Shown here piece by piece: positions 35,497 to 43,677 of a stretch of 64,000 nt of DNA (position 1 is the stretch's first letter; the number at the start of each line of letters is the position of its first letter). The notes beneath the pieces are model-generated. The model saw nothing but the letters and a program-made list of their open reading frames with translations. It was not told where the DNA came from and did not search any database. The stretch comes from Mycolicibacterium sp. YH-1 (lineage in GTDB: Bacteria; Actinomycetota; Actinomycetes; Mycobacteriales; Mycobacteriaceae). The DNA is taken from positions 2,480,001-2,544,000 of the forward strand of contig NZ_CP092915.1 of the NCBI RefSeq assembly GCF_022557175.1, in the 5' to 3' direction. Position numbers and translations under genes: made by a program.

Positions 35497-36413
35497 TGTG
35501 GATCGCCAGGCAGCGCAAGCTTCTTCACGGCGGGGTCCTCGGCGATGAACGTCTGCACCCGGGGGTCCTTGAACGCCTTGACGAGGTTCTGGACGTTCTC
35601 GGTGTCGGCGTAGTTGCTCCCGATAGTCAGCACCGAGGCGAACTCGTCAGGTGATTTCGGGGCGTAGATCAGCTTGTCCTCCGGCACACCCGCCGCGAGG
35701 AAGGACTCCGCGTATCCGACGACCGCGTCGAGGTCGGGCAGGGCGCGCGGCTGGGCGCCGAAGTCGAGCAGCGTGAACCTCAGGTTCTTCGGGTTGCCGA
35801 CGATGTCCTTCTGGGTCAACGCGGTGATATCGGCGTCAGGTCGCAGGGTGATCAAGCCGGCCTGGGCCAGGTACCAGATGCCCTGGGCGTTGTTCGCGGG
35901 GTCGGCGAGCAGCGATACCGTTGCGCCGTCAGGGATCTCCTGCGGTGTCTTGTACTTGTACGACCAGATGCCGAACACCCAGTGGAAGAACGGACCGGTA
36001 GCCGCCTCCTCCCGGAAGCCCGGGTTGGCGTCGAGCACCTGCTGCAGCCAATGCCGGTGCTGGAAGATGGTGCCGGCGTAGCGACCGTCGCTTATCGCCT
36101 GGTTGATCTGCGTGCTGTCACCGAGTCCGACCGCACCGACCCGTACGCCGTAGTCGGGGGCAATCTTGTCCGCAATGAACTCGATGATTCGCTTCTCGGC
36201 CGGGTTCGAGTCCAGATAGACCACATCGAGAGTGGCACCGGCGGTTTCATTCGGTGACGCCGTGCCGGCGCTGCGCTGAATGACGACGAATGTGGCGATG
36301 GCGATGACGACGATCGCCGTGACGATGAGGTAGGGCCACTTGCGTCGCTTGTCGATGGTGAAACCGTGTGGTTCGGCCCCGTCGCGGACGGAGACCGAGT
36401 CGTCGATGCTCAT
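35493..36413 (-). CDS. NlpA/MetQ-type substrate-binding protein, membrane-anchored
   Basis: 306 aa from ATG 36413 (ATGs at 36452 and 36464 are in frame upstream). A basic cytoplasmic stretch and one membrane helix (WPYLIVTAIVVIAIATFVVI) are followed by a MetQ fold (TLDVVYLDSNPAEKRIIEFIADKIAPDYG). There is no lipobox Cys, so it should be held by the helix. It is a close paralogue of the protein at 38350-39249: both share QKDIVGNPKNL and PDEFA..LTIGS..ADTENV. It probably serves the MetNI importer encoded divergently. Confidence 0.88.
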   Translation of the reverse strand: MSIDDSVSVRDGAEPHGFTIDKRRKWPYLIVTAIVVIAIATFVVIQRSAGTASPNETAGATLDVVYLDSNPAEKRIIEFIADKIAPDYGVRVGAVGLGDSTQINQAISDGRYAGTIFQHRHWLQQVLDANPGFREEAATGPFFHWVFGIWSYKYKTPQEIPDGATVSLLADPANNAQGIWYLAQAGLITLRPDADITALTQKDIVGNPKNLRFTLLDFGAQPRALPDLDAVVGYAESFLAAGVPEDKLIYAPKSPDEFASVLTIGSNYADTENVQNLVKAFKDPRVQTFIAEDPAVKKLALPGDPQ

Positions 36414-36474
36414 GTCTTCAGGAGTGTGGCGGCCGCGAACTTCTTCGCCCATGGTTTGGATCACGTTGGCGTCA

Positions 36475-36501
36475 ATTGCATTGATTCATGGTGATTGCAA
36501 T
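36475..36501. promoter_or_regulatory. ATTGCA-N15-TGCAAT dyad in divergent promoter region
   Basis: ATTGCA at 36475-36480 is mirrored by TGCAAT at 36496-36501, and ATTGCA also recurs directly at 36494-36499. The site lies in the intergenic stretch between the divergent binding-protein/monooxygenase pair and metN. A shared operator is plausible; the regulator is not encoded next to it. Confidence 0.35.
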
Positions 36502-36590
36502 GGTTTTCGCTCGGTGCCGAGTTCTGAGACGGTTCGACTCCAACGGCGATGACGCCTGCACACCCCACTTCCTGAGGACGTCCCCCTTCG

Positions 36591-37601
36591 ATGATCGAGC
36601 TGACTGACCTGACGAAGATCTACGGCCACGGCGACGAACGGACGGTGGTGCTGGACCGGATCAACTTCCGCGTGGATGCCGGCGAAATCCTCGCCGTCGT
36701 CGGCCCCAGTGGGGCCGGGAAAAGCACGCTGGCACAGTGCGTCAACCTGCTTACGGCGCCGACGTCCGGGTCAGTCGTGGTCAACGGTGACGACCTGACG
36801 ACACTCTCGTCGAGGGAGCTTCGCGTTGCCCGCCGCAGAATTGGGACCGTCTTTCAGTCGTCGGGCTTGTTCGAGCGCCGAACTGCAGCCGAGAACGTCG
36901 CGCTGCCACTGGAGTACCTCGGCGTCACCCCAGTGGAGACGCGCGCCCGCGTCGCCGAACTGCTCGACCGGGTGGGTCTGACCGAGCGGGCCAACCACTA
37001 CCCGTTCCAGCTGTCAGGCGGTCAGCGGCAGCGGGTCGGAGTGGCCCGCGCACTGGCGCTGCGGCCCTCGGTGCTGCTATCCGACGAGGCGACGGCGGGG
37101 CTGGATCCGACGACCACCGAGTCCGTCGTGGCGCTCCTGCGTGAACTGCGCGACGACCTGAGTCTGTCGATCGTGTTCATTACCCATGAGATGGACACCG
37201 TGCTCAAGATCGCGGACTCCGTCGCCAGGCTCGACCGCGGCAGCATCGTGGAGTCCGGCCGTCTGGTGGAGCTACTCACCGACCCCGATTCATCGCTGGG
37301 CGCCGAACTGCGCCCGCAGGGGGTGGCAGCGAGTGCGGCGACGGGTCAGCAGGTGTGGCACGTGGTGTACGACGCGCCGGACGTGCCAGCGGACTGGATC
37401 GCGCGCGCCTCGGCGGACCTCGGTGCGCCCCTCTCGGTGCTTGGCGCGTCCGTGCAGCAGATCGGCGGTGTCACGATAGGCGCTGCGACGCTGGGGATTC
37501 CGGAGCGGTTCGACTCGCGGGCCGCCGAGGTTCTGGCGCGCTATGGATTGGCCACCAACACGGAGGGTCGCAGCGACCCCGCGCTGGAGGGCGTGGCGTG
37601 A
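36591..37601 (+). CDS. MetN-type ABC transporter ATP-binding protein
   Basis: 336 aa. Walker A GPSGAGKST (about residues 39-47), ABC signature [15 protein letters not shown], Walker B VLLSDEATAGLDP and H-loop FITHEMD, then a C-terminal NIL-type regulatory domain (about 245-330) as in methionine importers. It energises uptake by the MetI permease translated from the overlapping GTG. The exact substrate (methionine, its sulfoxide or another organosulfur compound) is not determined. Confidence 0.92.
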   Translation: MIELTDLTKIYGHGDERTVVLDRINFRVDAGEILAVVGPSGAGKSTLAQCVNLLTAPTSGSVVVNGDDLTTLSSRELRVARRRIGTVFQSSGLFERRTAAENVALPLEYLGVTPVETRARVAELLDRVGLTERANHYPFQLSGGQRQRVGVARALALRPSVLLSDEATAGLDPTTTESVVALLRELRDDLSLSIVFITHEMDTVLKIADSVARLDRGSIVESGRLVELLTDPDSSLGAELRPQGVAASAATGQQVWHVVYDAPDVPADWIARASADLGAPLSVLGASVQQIGGVTIGAATLGIPERFDSRAAEVLARYGLATNTEGRSDPALEGVA

Positions 37602-38338
37602 CCGAGACGCTGCTGGCCACCACCAAGGTGCCGGTGAACGAGCTGCCCGGTCTGCTGTTCCCGGCGCTGCTGGACACGCTGATCATGGTCGGGATCGTCA
37701 TGACCATCGTGGTGCTTGTTGGCGTGCCGCTGGGCGCCCTCGTGCACAACCTGGCTCCGGGCGGCTTGTTCGAGAACCCCAGCCTGCACACGGTCTTGAG
37801 TTGGATCATCAGCATCGGCCGGTCGCTGCCGTTCCTGATCCTGATGGCCGCGATCATGCCGTTCACCAGACTCATCACCGGTACCAACATCGGCATCGCC
37901 GCAGCGGTAGTGCCGATGACGTTGGCGGGCACCGCGTTCTTCACCAGGATCGTGGAGAACTCGCTGCGCTCGGTGGCGCCGTCGGTGGTGCAGGTGGCCC
38001 GCGCGTCAGGCGGGTCGAATGTTCAGATCATCCGCAGCGCACAGCTCGCCGAGGCGGTGCCGTCGATCATCGGTGGCCTGACCATCAACATCATCGCGAT
38101 GATCGAGTACTCCGCGATCGCAGGCACCATCGGCGCCGGCGGAATCGGCTATGTCGCAGTTACTTACGGTTACCAGCGCTTCGACCAGGGCGTCATGCTG
38201 GCCACCATCATCATCCTGGTCATCACCGTCGCCGCGGTTCAGTTGATCGGTGATGCCCTCGTTCGCTTCACCACGCCGCGCAGCCGCATCGGCACCGGCG
38301 CGGCCCGTCCGCTGCGCAAACGCGCAGTCCCCGCTTGA
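37598..38338 (+). CDS. MetI-type ABC transporter permease
   Basis: 246 aa with about five membrane helices. It has the permease family EAA-type loop (VVQVARASGGSNVQIIRSAQLAEAVPSI) and the MetI segment MIEYSAIAGTIGAGGIGYVAV. GTG 37598 overlaps the metN stop. It works with the upstream ATPase and the two flanking binding proteins in the cytoplasmic membrane. Confidence 0.92.
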   Translation: MTETLLATTKVPVNELPGLLFPALLDTLIMVGIVMTIVVLVGVPLGALVHNLAPGGLFENPSLHTVLSWIISIGRSLPFLILMAAIMPFTRLITGTNIGIAAAVVPMTLAGTAFFTRIVENSLRSVAPSVVQVARASGGSNVQIIRSAQLAEAVPSIIGGLTINIIAMIEYSAIAGTIGAGGIGYVAVTYGYQRFDQGVMLATIIILVITVAAVQLIGDALVRFTTPRSRIGTGAARPLRKRAVPA

Positions 38339-38349
38339 GAGGAAATCCC

Positions 38350-39249
38350 ATGGCGACCAACACCACGGTGGAGGGCACCGACGATCACGGGTTCGAGCTG
38401 AAACGTCGGCCGAAATGGCTCTGGATCGCACTGAGCCTCGCAGTTGTGGTGGTCGTGGTCGTCGGGGCGCGGCTGCTGTTCTTCGGCAAGACGGAGTCGG
38501 CGAACGAGATTCCCGGCGCAACCCTGGTCGTCGCCACCAATGAGGGCAACGCGGCCGAGCAGGCGTTGATCGAGTACATCGCGGCGGAGGTCGCACCGCG
38601 GCACGGGATCAAGGTGGCCTTCCGGGGCCTGTCGGACAGCAACACGATCAACCGTGCTGTCAGCGACGGCGAGGTCGCCGGGACCATCTATCAGCACAAG
38701 CTGTGGCTGGGTCAGGTGCTGGAGGCCAACCCGGACTTCACGGAGGAGGCGGCGACGCCGGTGTTCCGGTGGGGCTTCGGAATCTGGTCGGACAAGTACA
38801 CCGACCCCGCGCAGCTGCCTGACGGGGCCAACGTCTCGCTGTACTCGGATCCGGCGAACGAGGCGCAGGGACTGTGGCTGCTGGAGCGGGCCGGGCTGAT
38901 CACGCTGAACCCGGCGGTCGACAAGTGGACGGCGACGCAGAAGGACATCGTTGGCAACCCGAAGAACCTGAAGTTCACCCTCCTGGACTTCGCCGCCCAG
39001 TCGCGATCGTTGCCCGATCTGGACGCCGCGGTCGGCTACACGGAGTACTACCTGGCGGCCAAGGTGCCGATCGGTCAGCAGATCTTCGCGCCGCCGGCAC
39101 CCGATGAGTTCGCCGGACAGCTGACGATCGGCAGCGAGTGGGCTGACACCGAGAACGTCAAGAAGCTGGTCGAGACGTTCAAGGACCCGGCCGTGCAGGA
39201 GTACCTGGCCAATGATCCGGACGTGAAGAACATCCTGCTGCCGCTGTAG
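38350..39249 (+). CDS. NlpA/MetQ-type substrate-binding protein, membrane-anchored
   Basis: 299 aa. KRRPKWLWIALSLAVVVVVV is a positively charged stretch and membrane helix without a lipobox Cys. The extracytoplasmic MetQ fold starts at GATLVVATNEGNAAEQALIEY. It is the second copy of the binding protein at 35493-36413, with the same QKDIVGNPKNLKFTLLDFAAQ block. ATG 38350 follows GAGAGGAAA. It completes the metN-metI-metQ operon. Confidence 0.9.
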   Translation: MATNTTVEGTDDHGFELKRRPKWLWIALSLAVVVVVVVGARLLFFGKTESANEIPGATLVVATNEGNAAEQALIEYIAAEVAPRHGIKVAFRGLSDSNTINRAVSDGEVAGTIYQHKLWLGQVLEANPDFTEEAATPVFRWGFGIWSDKYTDPAQLPDGANVSLYSDPANEAQGLWLLERAGLITLNPAVDKWTATQKDIVGNPKNLKFTLLDFAAQSRSLPDLDAAVGYTEYYLAAKVPIGQQIFAPPAPDEFAGQLTIGSEWADTENVKKLVETFKDPAVQEYLANDPDVKNILLPL

Positions 39250-39268
39250 CGGCGCAGGTCCGTCGACG

Positions 39269-39880
39269 TCAGCTCCAGGAGTACTCGGCGCGCAGGCGGG
39301 CGGCGACCGCTTCGAAACGCTCGCGTTCCAGGATGGCGCCCTCGCGGCGGATTCCCTCCTCGGGCACGTCGAGCACGCGGTCCAGTCGAACAAAGCTGGG
39401 GCGACCCTCGTGGTCCCAGCCGCCGGTGCCGATCGCGACCCACTGGTGATCGACGACGTGCCGGTCCTGACTCGACAGCATGAGCCCGAGAAGTGTGCGC
39501 TGGTCGCGGCCGACCACGAGAACTGGTCGGTCCTTGCCGCGCGTCGGGTCATCCTCGTAGACCACCCAGGTCCACACGATCTCGCCAGGGTCGGCGCGGC
39601 CGTCGAGGTCGGGGGCGTAGACCACCCGCCGCGCCCGGTGCGCGGTCGGGACGCCGTTCTGCGTTATCGGGCGGCCTGCGGTGATGGCCTCCGGCGGCGG
39701 GCTGGTTGTCGCGTTCAGCGCGGCCAGACCTGCATCGATGCCGATCTTGATGCCCTGCGCAAGGCTGCGCTGCACCGATTCGGGCACGGGTAGTTGGCGG
39801 ATGAGCTTGGGGGTCTCGCGGAACACCAGGTTCTCGGTGTTCTTCAGAATCCGCTGAAACGTCTTCCACTGCGACGCCAT
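39269..39880 (-). CDS. PemK/MazF-fold protein, no adjacent antitoxin
   Basis: 203 aa. An N-terminal helical extension (MASQWKTFQRILKNTENLVF) of about 90 residues precedes a PemK-like core (GEIVWTWVVYEDDPTRGKDRPVLVVGRD; LMLSSQDR). MazF/PemK toxins are usually about 110 aa and follow an antitoxin gene; neither holds here. It matches the Rv2405 position next to lepA. It may be a domesticated fold rather than a toxin. ATG 39880 is chosen over upstream in-frame codons that overlap the lepA leader. Confidence 0.75.
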   Translation of the reverse strand: MASQWKTFQRILKNTENLVFRETPKLIRQLPVPESVQRSLAQGIKIGIDAGLAALNATTSPPPEAITAGRPITQNGVPTAHRARRVVYAPDLDGRADPGEIVWTWVVYEDDPTRGKDRPVLVVGRDQRTLLGLMLSSQDRHVVDHQWVAIGTGGWDHEGRPSFVRLDRVLDVPEEGIRREGAILERERFEAVAARLRAEYSWS

Positions 39881-40016
39881 GGAAACGAGCATAGGTGAGG
39901 ATCCGGGGAGTTGTTCTGGCGACGATTGGTGTGCGCGATTGTGCCGTCGCGGGTGTGGCTCGATACCCTGGTAGAGCCTCACCCAGGGCTAAGCCCCGTT
40001 CTATCAGGAGATTCCC

Positions 40017-41858
40017 ATCAGCAGTTTCGCCGACAAGACGTTCACTGCACCGGCGCAGATACGGAACTTCTGCATCATCGCCCACATCGACCACGGCAAG
40101 TCGACGTTGGCCGACCGGATGCTGGGCATCACCGGTGTCGTCGCCGACCGTGACATGCGGGCCCAGTACCTGGACCGAATGGACATCGAGCGCGAGCGCG
40201 GCATCACCATCAAGGCGCAGAACGTGCGCCTGCCCTGGGAGGTGAACGGTGAGCAGTTCGTCCTGCACCTGATCGACACCCCCGGGCACGTCGACTTCAC
40301 CTATGAGGTGTCCCGCGCGCTCGAGGCCTGCGAGGGAGCGGTGCTCCTGGTCGACGCCGCACAGGGCATCGAGGCGCAGACGCTGGCCAACCTGTACCTG
40401 GCACTGGACCGCGGGCTGACGATCATCCCGGTGCTCAACAAGATCGACCTGCCCGCCGCCGATCCCGACCGCTACGCGGGCGAGATCGCCCATATCATCG
40501 GCTGCGAACCCAGCGACGTGCTGCGGGTCTCGGGCAAGACCGGCGAGGGTGTCACAGAGCTGCTCGACGAGGTGGTCCGCCTGGTCCCCGCTCCGGTGGG
40601 TGACGCCGATGCGCCCGCCAGAGCCATGATCTTCGACTCGGTCTATGACATCTACCGCGGCGTGGTGACCTATGTCCGCGTGGTGGACGGCAAGCTCAAC
40701 CCGCGCGAGAAGATCAAGATGATGTCGACCGGGACGACGCACGAGCTGCTGGAAGTCGGCATCGTCTCGCCCGAGCCGAAGGCCACCGGGGGACTGGGCG
40801 TCGGCGAGGTGGGCTACCTCATCACCGGTGTGAAGGACGTTCGACAGTCCAAGGTCGGTGACACCGTGACGTCCGCCCGCAACGGCGCCACCGAGGCGCT
40901 GACCGGATACCGCGAACCCAAGCCGATGGTCTACTCGGGCCTCTACCCGGTCGACGGCTCCGACTACCCGAACCTGCGGGACGCGCTGGAGCGGCTGCAG
41001 CTCAACGACGCGGCGCTGGTGTGGGAGCCAGAGACCTCGGTGGCGCTCGGCTTCGGATTCCGCTGCGGCTTCCTCGGTCTGCTGCACATGGAGATCACCC
41101 GTGAGCGCCTCGAGCGCGAGTTCGACCTCGATCTCATCTCCACGTCACCGAACGTCGTGTACCGGGTGGTCAAGGACGACGGCAGCGAACTCGTCGTGAC
41201 GAATCCGTCGCTGTGGCCCGAGGGCAAGGTGGGCGCCGTCTACGAACCGGTGGTGAAGACAACCGTCATCGCACCCAGCGAGTTCATCGGCACGATCATG
41301 GAGCTGTGCCAGCAGCGTCGCGGCGAGCTGGGCGGTATGGACTACCTCTCACCCGAGCGCGTCGAACTGCGGTACACGATGCCGTTGGGCGAGATCATCT
41401 TCGACTTCTTCGACTCACTCAAGTCGCGCACACGCGGCTACGCCAGCCTCGACTACGAGGAGGCCGGCGAGCAGGAGGCCGACCTGGTCAAGGTCGACAT
41501 CCTCCTGCAGGGCGAGGCGGTGGATGCGTTCAGTGCAATCGTGCACAAGGACTCCGCCGCCGCCTACGGCAACAAGATGACCACCAAGCTCAAGGAACTC
41601 ATTCCGCGCCAGCAGTTCGAGGTCCCGATTCAGGCCGCGATCGGGTCGAGAATCATTGCGCGCGAAAACATCCGGGCTATCCGCAAGGACGTGCTCTCCA
41701 AGTGCTACGGCGGTGACATCACCCGCAAGCGCAAGCTGCTGGAGAAGCAGAAGGAGGGCAAGAAGCGGATGAAGACCATCGGACGGGTCGAAGTCCCGCA
41801 GGAGGCCTTCGTCGCCGCGCTGTCCTCTGATGCGGCAAGCGACAAGCCGAAGAAGTAG
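40017..41858 (+). CDS. lepA: Elongation factor 4 (LepA), apparent ATC start
   Basis: 613 aa from ATC 40017. Back-translocase/ribosome-assembly GTPase. Domains: G domain with P-loop [19 protein letters not shown] (G2), DTPGHVDF (G3), NKIDLP (G4); domain II; EF-G-like domains; and the LepA-specific C-terminal domain ending [16 protein letters not shown]. In this frame there is a TAA at 39990 and no ATG, GTG or TTG before the P-loop; the first TTG (40107) would delete the GTP site. AGGAG at 40006-40010 followed by six bases points to ATC 40017, giving (M/I)[17 protein letters not shown], the conserved N-terminus. Confidence 0.93.
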   Translation: MSSFADKTFTAPAQIRNFCIIAHIDHGKSTLADRMLGITGVVADRDMRAQYLDRMDIERERGITIKAQNVRLPWEVNGEQFVLHLIDTPGHVDFTYEVSRALEACEGAVLLVDAAQGIEAQTLANLYLALDRGLTIIPVLNKIDLPAADPDRYAGEIAHIIGCEPSDVLRVSGKTGEGVTELLDEVVRLVPAPVGDADAPARAMIFDSVYDIYRGVVTYVRVVDGKLNPREKIKMMSTGTTHELLEVGIVSPEPKATGGLGVGEVGYLITGVKDVRQSKVGDTVTSARNGATEALTGYREPKPMVYSGLYPVDGSDYPNLRDALERLQLNDAALVWEPETSVALGFGFRCGFLGLLHMEITRERLEREFDLDLISTSPNVVYRVVKDDGSELVVTNPSLWPEGKVGAVYEPVVKTTVIAPSEFIGTIMELCQQRRGELGGMDYLSPERVELRYTMPLGEIIFDFFDSLKSRTRGYASLDYEEAGEQEADLVKVDILLQGEAVDAFSAIVHKDSAAAYGNKMTTKLKELIPRQQFEVPIQAAIGSRIIARENIRAIRKDVLSKCYGGDITRKRKLLEKQKEGKKRMKTIGRVEVPQEAFVAALSSDAASDKPKK

Positions 41859-41921
41859 ACCCCAAGAAGTGGACGTTGTCAGAATGCGGCGGAGGGCCGC
41901 TGTGTCCGTCACAATGACGCG

Positions 41922-42632
41922 GTGAGTACTGCTGGCAAGGGGCCGACCCCTCGACTACTTGTCGTGCTGGCCGCCGCCTGTCTTCTCACGGCGTGTACGA
42001 GCACGGTGACGGGGTCCGCGGTACGCGACCCGGCGGCCGCGCCGGCGAACGTCGGGTCCCTCAAGGAGTCCGATATCGACCGAATCATGTTGACCGTCGA
42101 CGAGATCGAGGACATCGTCGGCGCGCGCAATCTGGAGGTCATCCTCGAGACCGGGGAGATGTCCGATAACGCCGACTCGGTGTCGGATCCGGATTGCCTG
42201 GGCGCGCTCTTCGGCGCCGAGGAGGCCGTGTACGAGGGCACCGGCTGGACGGCGGTCCGCGATCAGGTTGTCGGCGACGAGGAGAACGACAGGCAGCACT
42301 GGGTCGAGCAGACCGCAGTGCTGTTTCCGTCCGAACGCCAGGCCCGCGAGTTCTTCGACGACTCCGCTGCGGCGTGGGGTCACTGCGCCGGTTTCTCGGT
42401 CTCCGTGGACGACTACGAGTCCACCTACATCTGGCACGTCGAGGACCTCGATACCCGCGATGACGTGATCGCTCAGGTCACTGTGCAGGAAGACTTCGAC
42501 GACTGGCAGTGCCAGCACGCCATGTCGGTGGTGTCGAACCTGAGCGTCGAGACGTGGGCGTGCGCCTTCGGTATCGAGGATCAGGCCGTCGACATCGCCG
42601 AGAAGATGCTGGCAAAGGCGGCCAAGCGCTAG
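41922..42632 (+). CDS. Lipoprotein with PknH-like sensor domain
   Basis: 236 aa. The signal sequence LLVVLAAACLLTACTS ends in a lipobox (LTAC), so it is anchored outside the membrane. The rest resembles the extracellular PknH_C-type domain (LKESDIDRIMLTVDEIEDIVG; two Cys pairs: DPDCLGALF and HCAGF, WQCQHAM and WACAF, likely disulfides). Position next to lepA corresponds to lppR of M. tuberculosis. Ligand unknown. GTG 41922 start. Confidence 0.85.
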   Translation: MSTAGKGPTPRLLVVLAAACLLTACTSTVTGSAVRDPAAAPANVGSLKESDIDRIMLTVDEIEDIVGARNLEVILETGEMSDNADSVSDPDCLGALFGAEEAVYEGTGWTAVRDQVVGDEENDRQHWVEQTAVLFPSERQAREFFDDSAAAWGHCAGFSVSVDDYESTYIWHVEDLDTRDDVIAQVTVQEDFDDWQCQHAMSVVSNLSVETWACAFGIEDQAVDIAEKMLAKAAKR

Positions 42633-42846
42633 GTCCGATCTGCCGGTTGCGACCAGCCTGATTCGAACACCGATGCCCCCCCGGCGATTGGTACGTCGGG
42701 CACGGAATGAGCTGTTCGGCAACCGATTCGGTGGCACCCGCACGTCGTCGTCGCCCGCCGGTGAGCGGGGGAGTCGGACCGGCACCCAGCAGGTTGGGCA
42801 CACCGCGGCCTAGCGTCGTGGGTACCTGCCGTCGAAGGAGCCCGCC

Positions 42847-42987
42847 ATGCTGCGTCTAGTCCGGCCGTGGATTCCGTTGGTACTGGGTGCCGCGGCCGTC
42901 GTCATCGGGGGAATCCTGTTCTCTCCGCATCCCGTCGGCGCCCCAGATTCGGGGTCGCCGACCGGTGGGTTCTCCGCCTCGCCATAG
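42847..42987 (+). CDS. 46-aa single-pass membrane protein
   Basis: A short ORF with ATG at 42847 preceded by GAAGGAG at 42834-42840 (six-base spacing, excellent). The product begins MLRLVRPWIPLVLGAAAVVI, one membrane helix, followed by a Pro/Gly/Ser-rich tail. Third positions are mostly G/C. No family recognised. The 214 bases before it, back to the lipoprotein stop, show no other gene. Confidence 0.6.
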   Translation: MLRLVRPWIPLVLGAAAVVIGGILFSPHPVGAPDSGSPTGGFSASP

Positions 42988-43011
42988 GCGTCCGGCGGCG
43001 CGGCGTTCGGC

Positions 43012-43509
43012 TTAGCCCAGGGCACCGCTGTCGCGGCGCACGATCTGTTCCACGTCGTCGCGCAGGCTCTCGAGTTCGGCCCGTTGCTCATCGGTGTAGT
43101 CGCGCGGGCCGTCGTCGAGCACGCAGACGGTGCCGAGCACCGCGCCCGACTCATCGTGGACCGCGACACCGAGGTAGTTGCTCAAGCCGAATTCGACCTC
43201 GTCCTCATTGCCGGCGAAGGTGGCATCCTCCCGCGAATCCCGCACGAACAAGGGAGCATCGGTGTCCACGATGCGTTCGCAGTACAGCGGCACCCGGTCG
43301 GCGTCCCTGCCGGCCTTGCGGCCCGCGGCGCCCACGGTGTAGTGCTTGGTCGCCTCGCCGGCCGTGGCCGCCACGACCATCGCGTCTGGATCGGAGCGCA
43401 TCACCAGCACTGACTTCACCCCCAGCCGCTCTGCGAGCGCATCGAGCCTGCCGGCGATCTGCGCCAGTCCTGCGGTGGTATCGGTGACGTTGGGTTCCGG
43501 GGCGGTCAT
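43012..43509 (-). CDS. GAF-domain protein
   Basis: 165 aa. Almost the whole protein is one GAF domain: LGVKSVLVMRSDPDAMVVAA, YTVGAAGRKAG, YCERIVDTDAPLFVRDSRED and NYLGVAVHDESGAVLGTVCVLD. GAF domains bind small ligands, heme or cyclic nucleotides; no output domain is attached. ATG 43509 is chosen. Solitary gene, convergent with the small membrane protein. Confidence 0.85.
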   Translation of the reverse strand: MTAPEPNVTDTTAGLAQIAGRLDALAERLGVKSVLVMRSDPDAMVVAATAGEATKHYTVGAAGRKAGRDADRVPLYCERIVDTDAPLFVRDSREDATFAGNEDEVEFGLSNYLGVAVHDESGAVLGTVCVLDDGPRDYTDEQRAELESLRDDVEQIVRRDSGALG

Positions 43510-43677
43510 GCGCGGATAGTGACCCAGTGCGTGGGGCATCGCAACGGTTTAGATCACGTCGATCCTGCGGGGATCGTGTTCGGCTCGCGCCGCGCTTTAC
43601 CGGCGACGGAGGCTCGCACCATCGTTACCGTCGAGAATCCCAACGCCACAAGGAATGTCGCAAGGAGTGCTTCACCC

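Noticed and set aside
36520..36545. GACGGTTCGACTCC resembles a tRNA T-loop
   Set aside because: The flanking bases do not form a five-pair T stem, and no acceptor or anticodon arm can be built around it.
39961..40060. A frameshift or sequencing error hiding an ATG of lepA
   Set aside because: The reading frame upstream of the P-loop is intact and conserved down to SSFADKTF with a well-placed AGGAG; a non-AUG start explains the data better, although an error cannot be excluded.
39549..41087. A 512-codon minus-strand open frame over the lepA 5' half
   Set aside because: Antisense shadow of lepA and of the PemK-like gene; no start context or motif.
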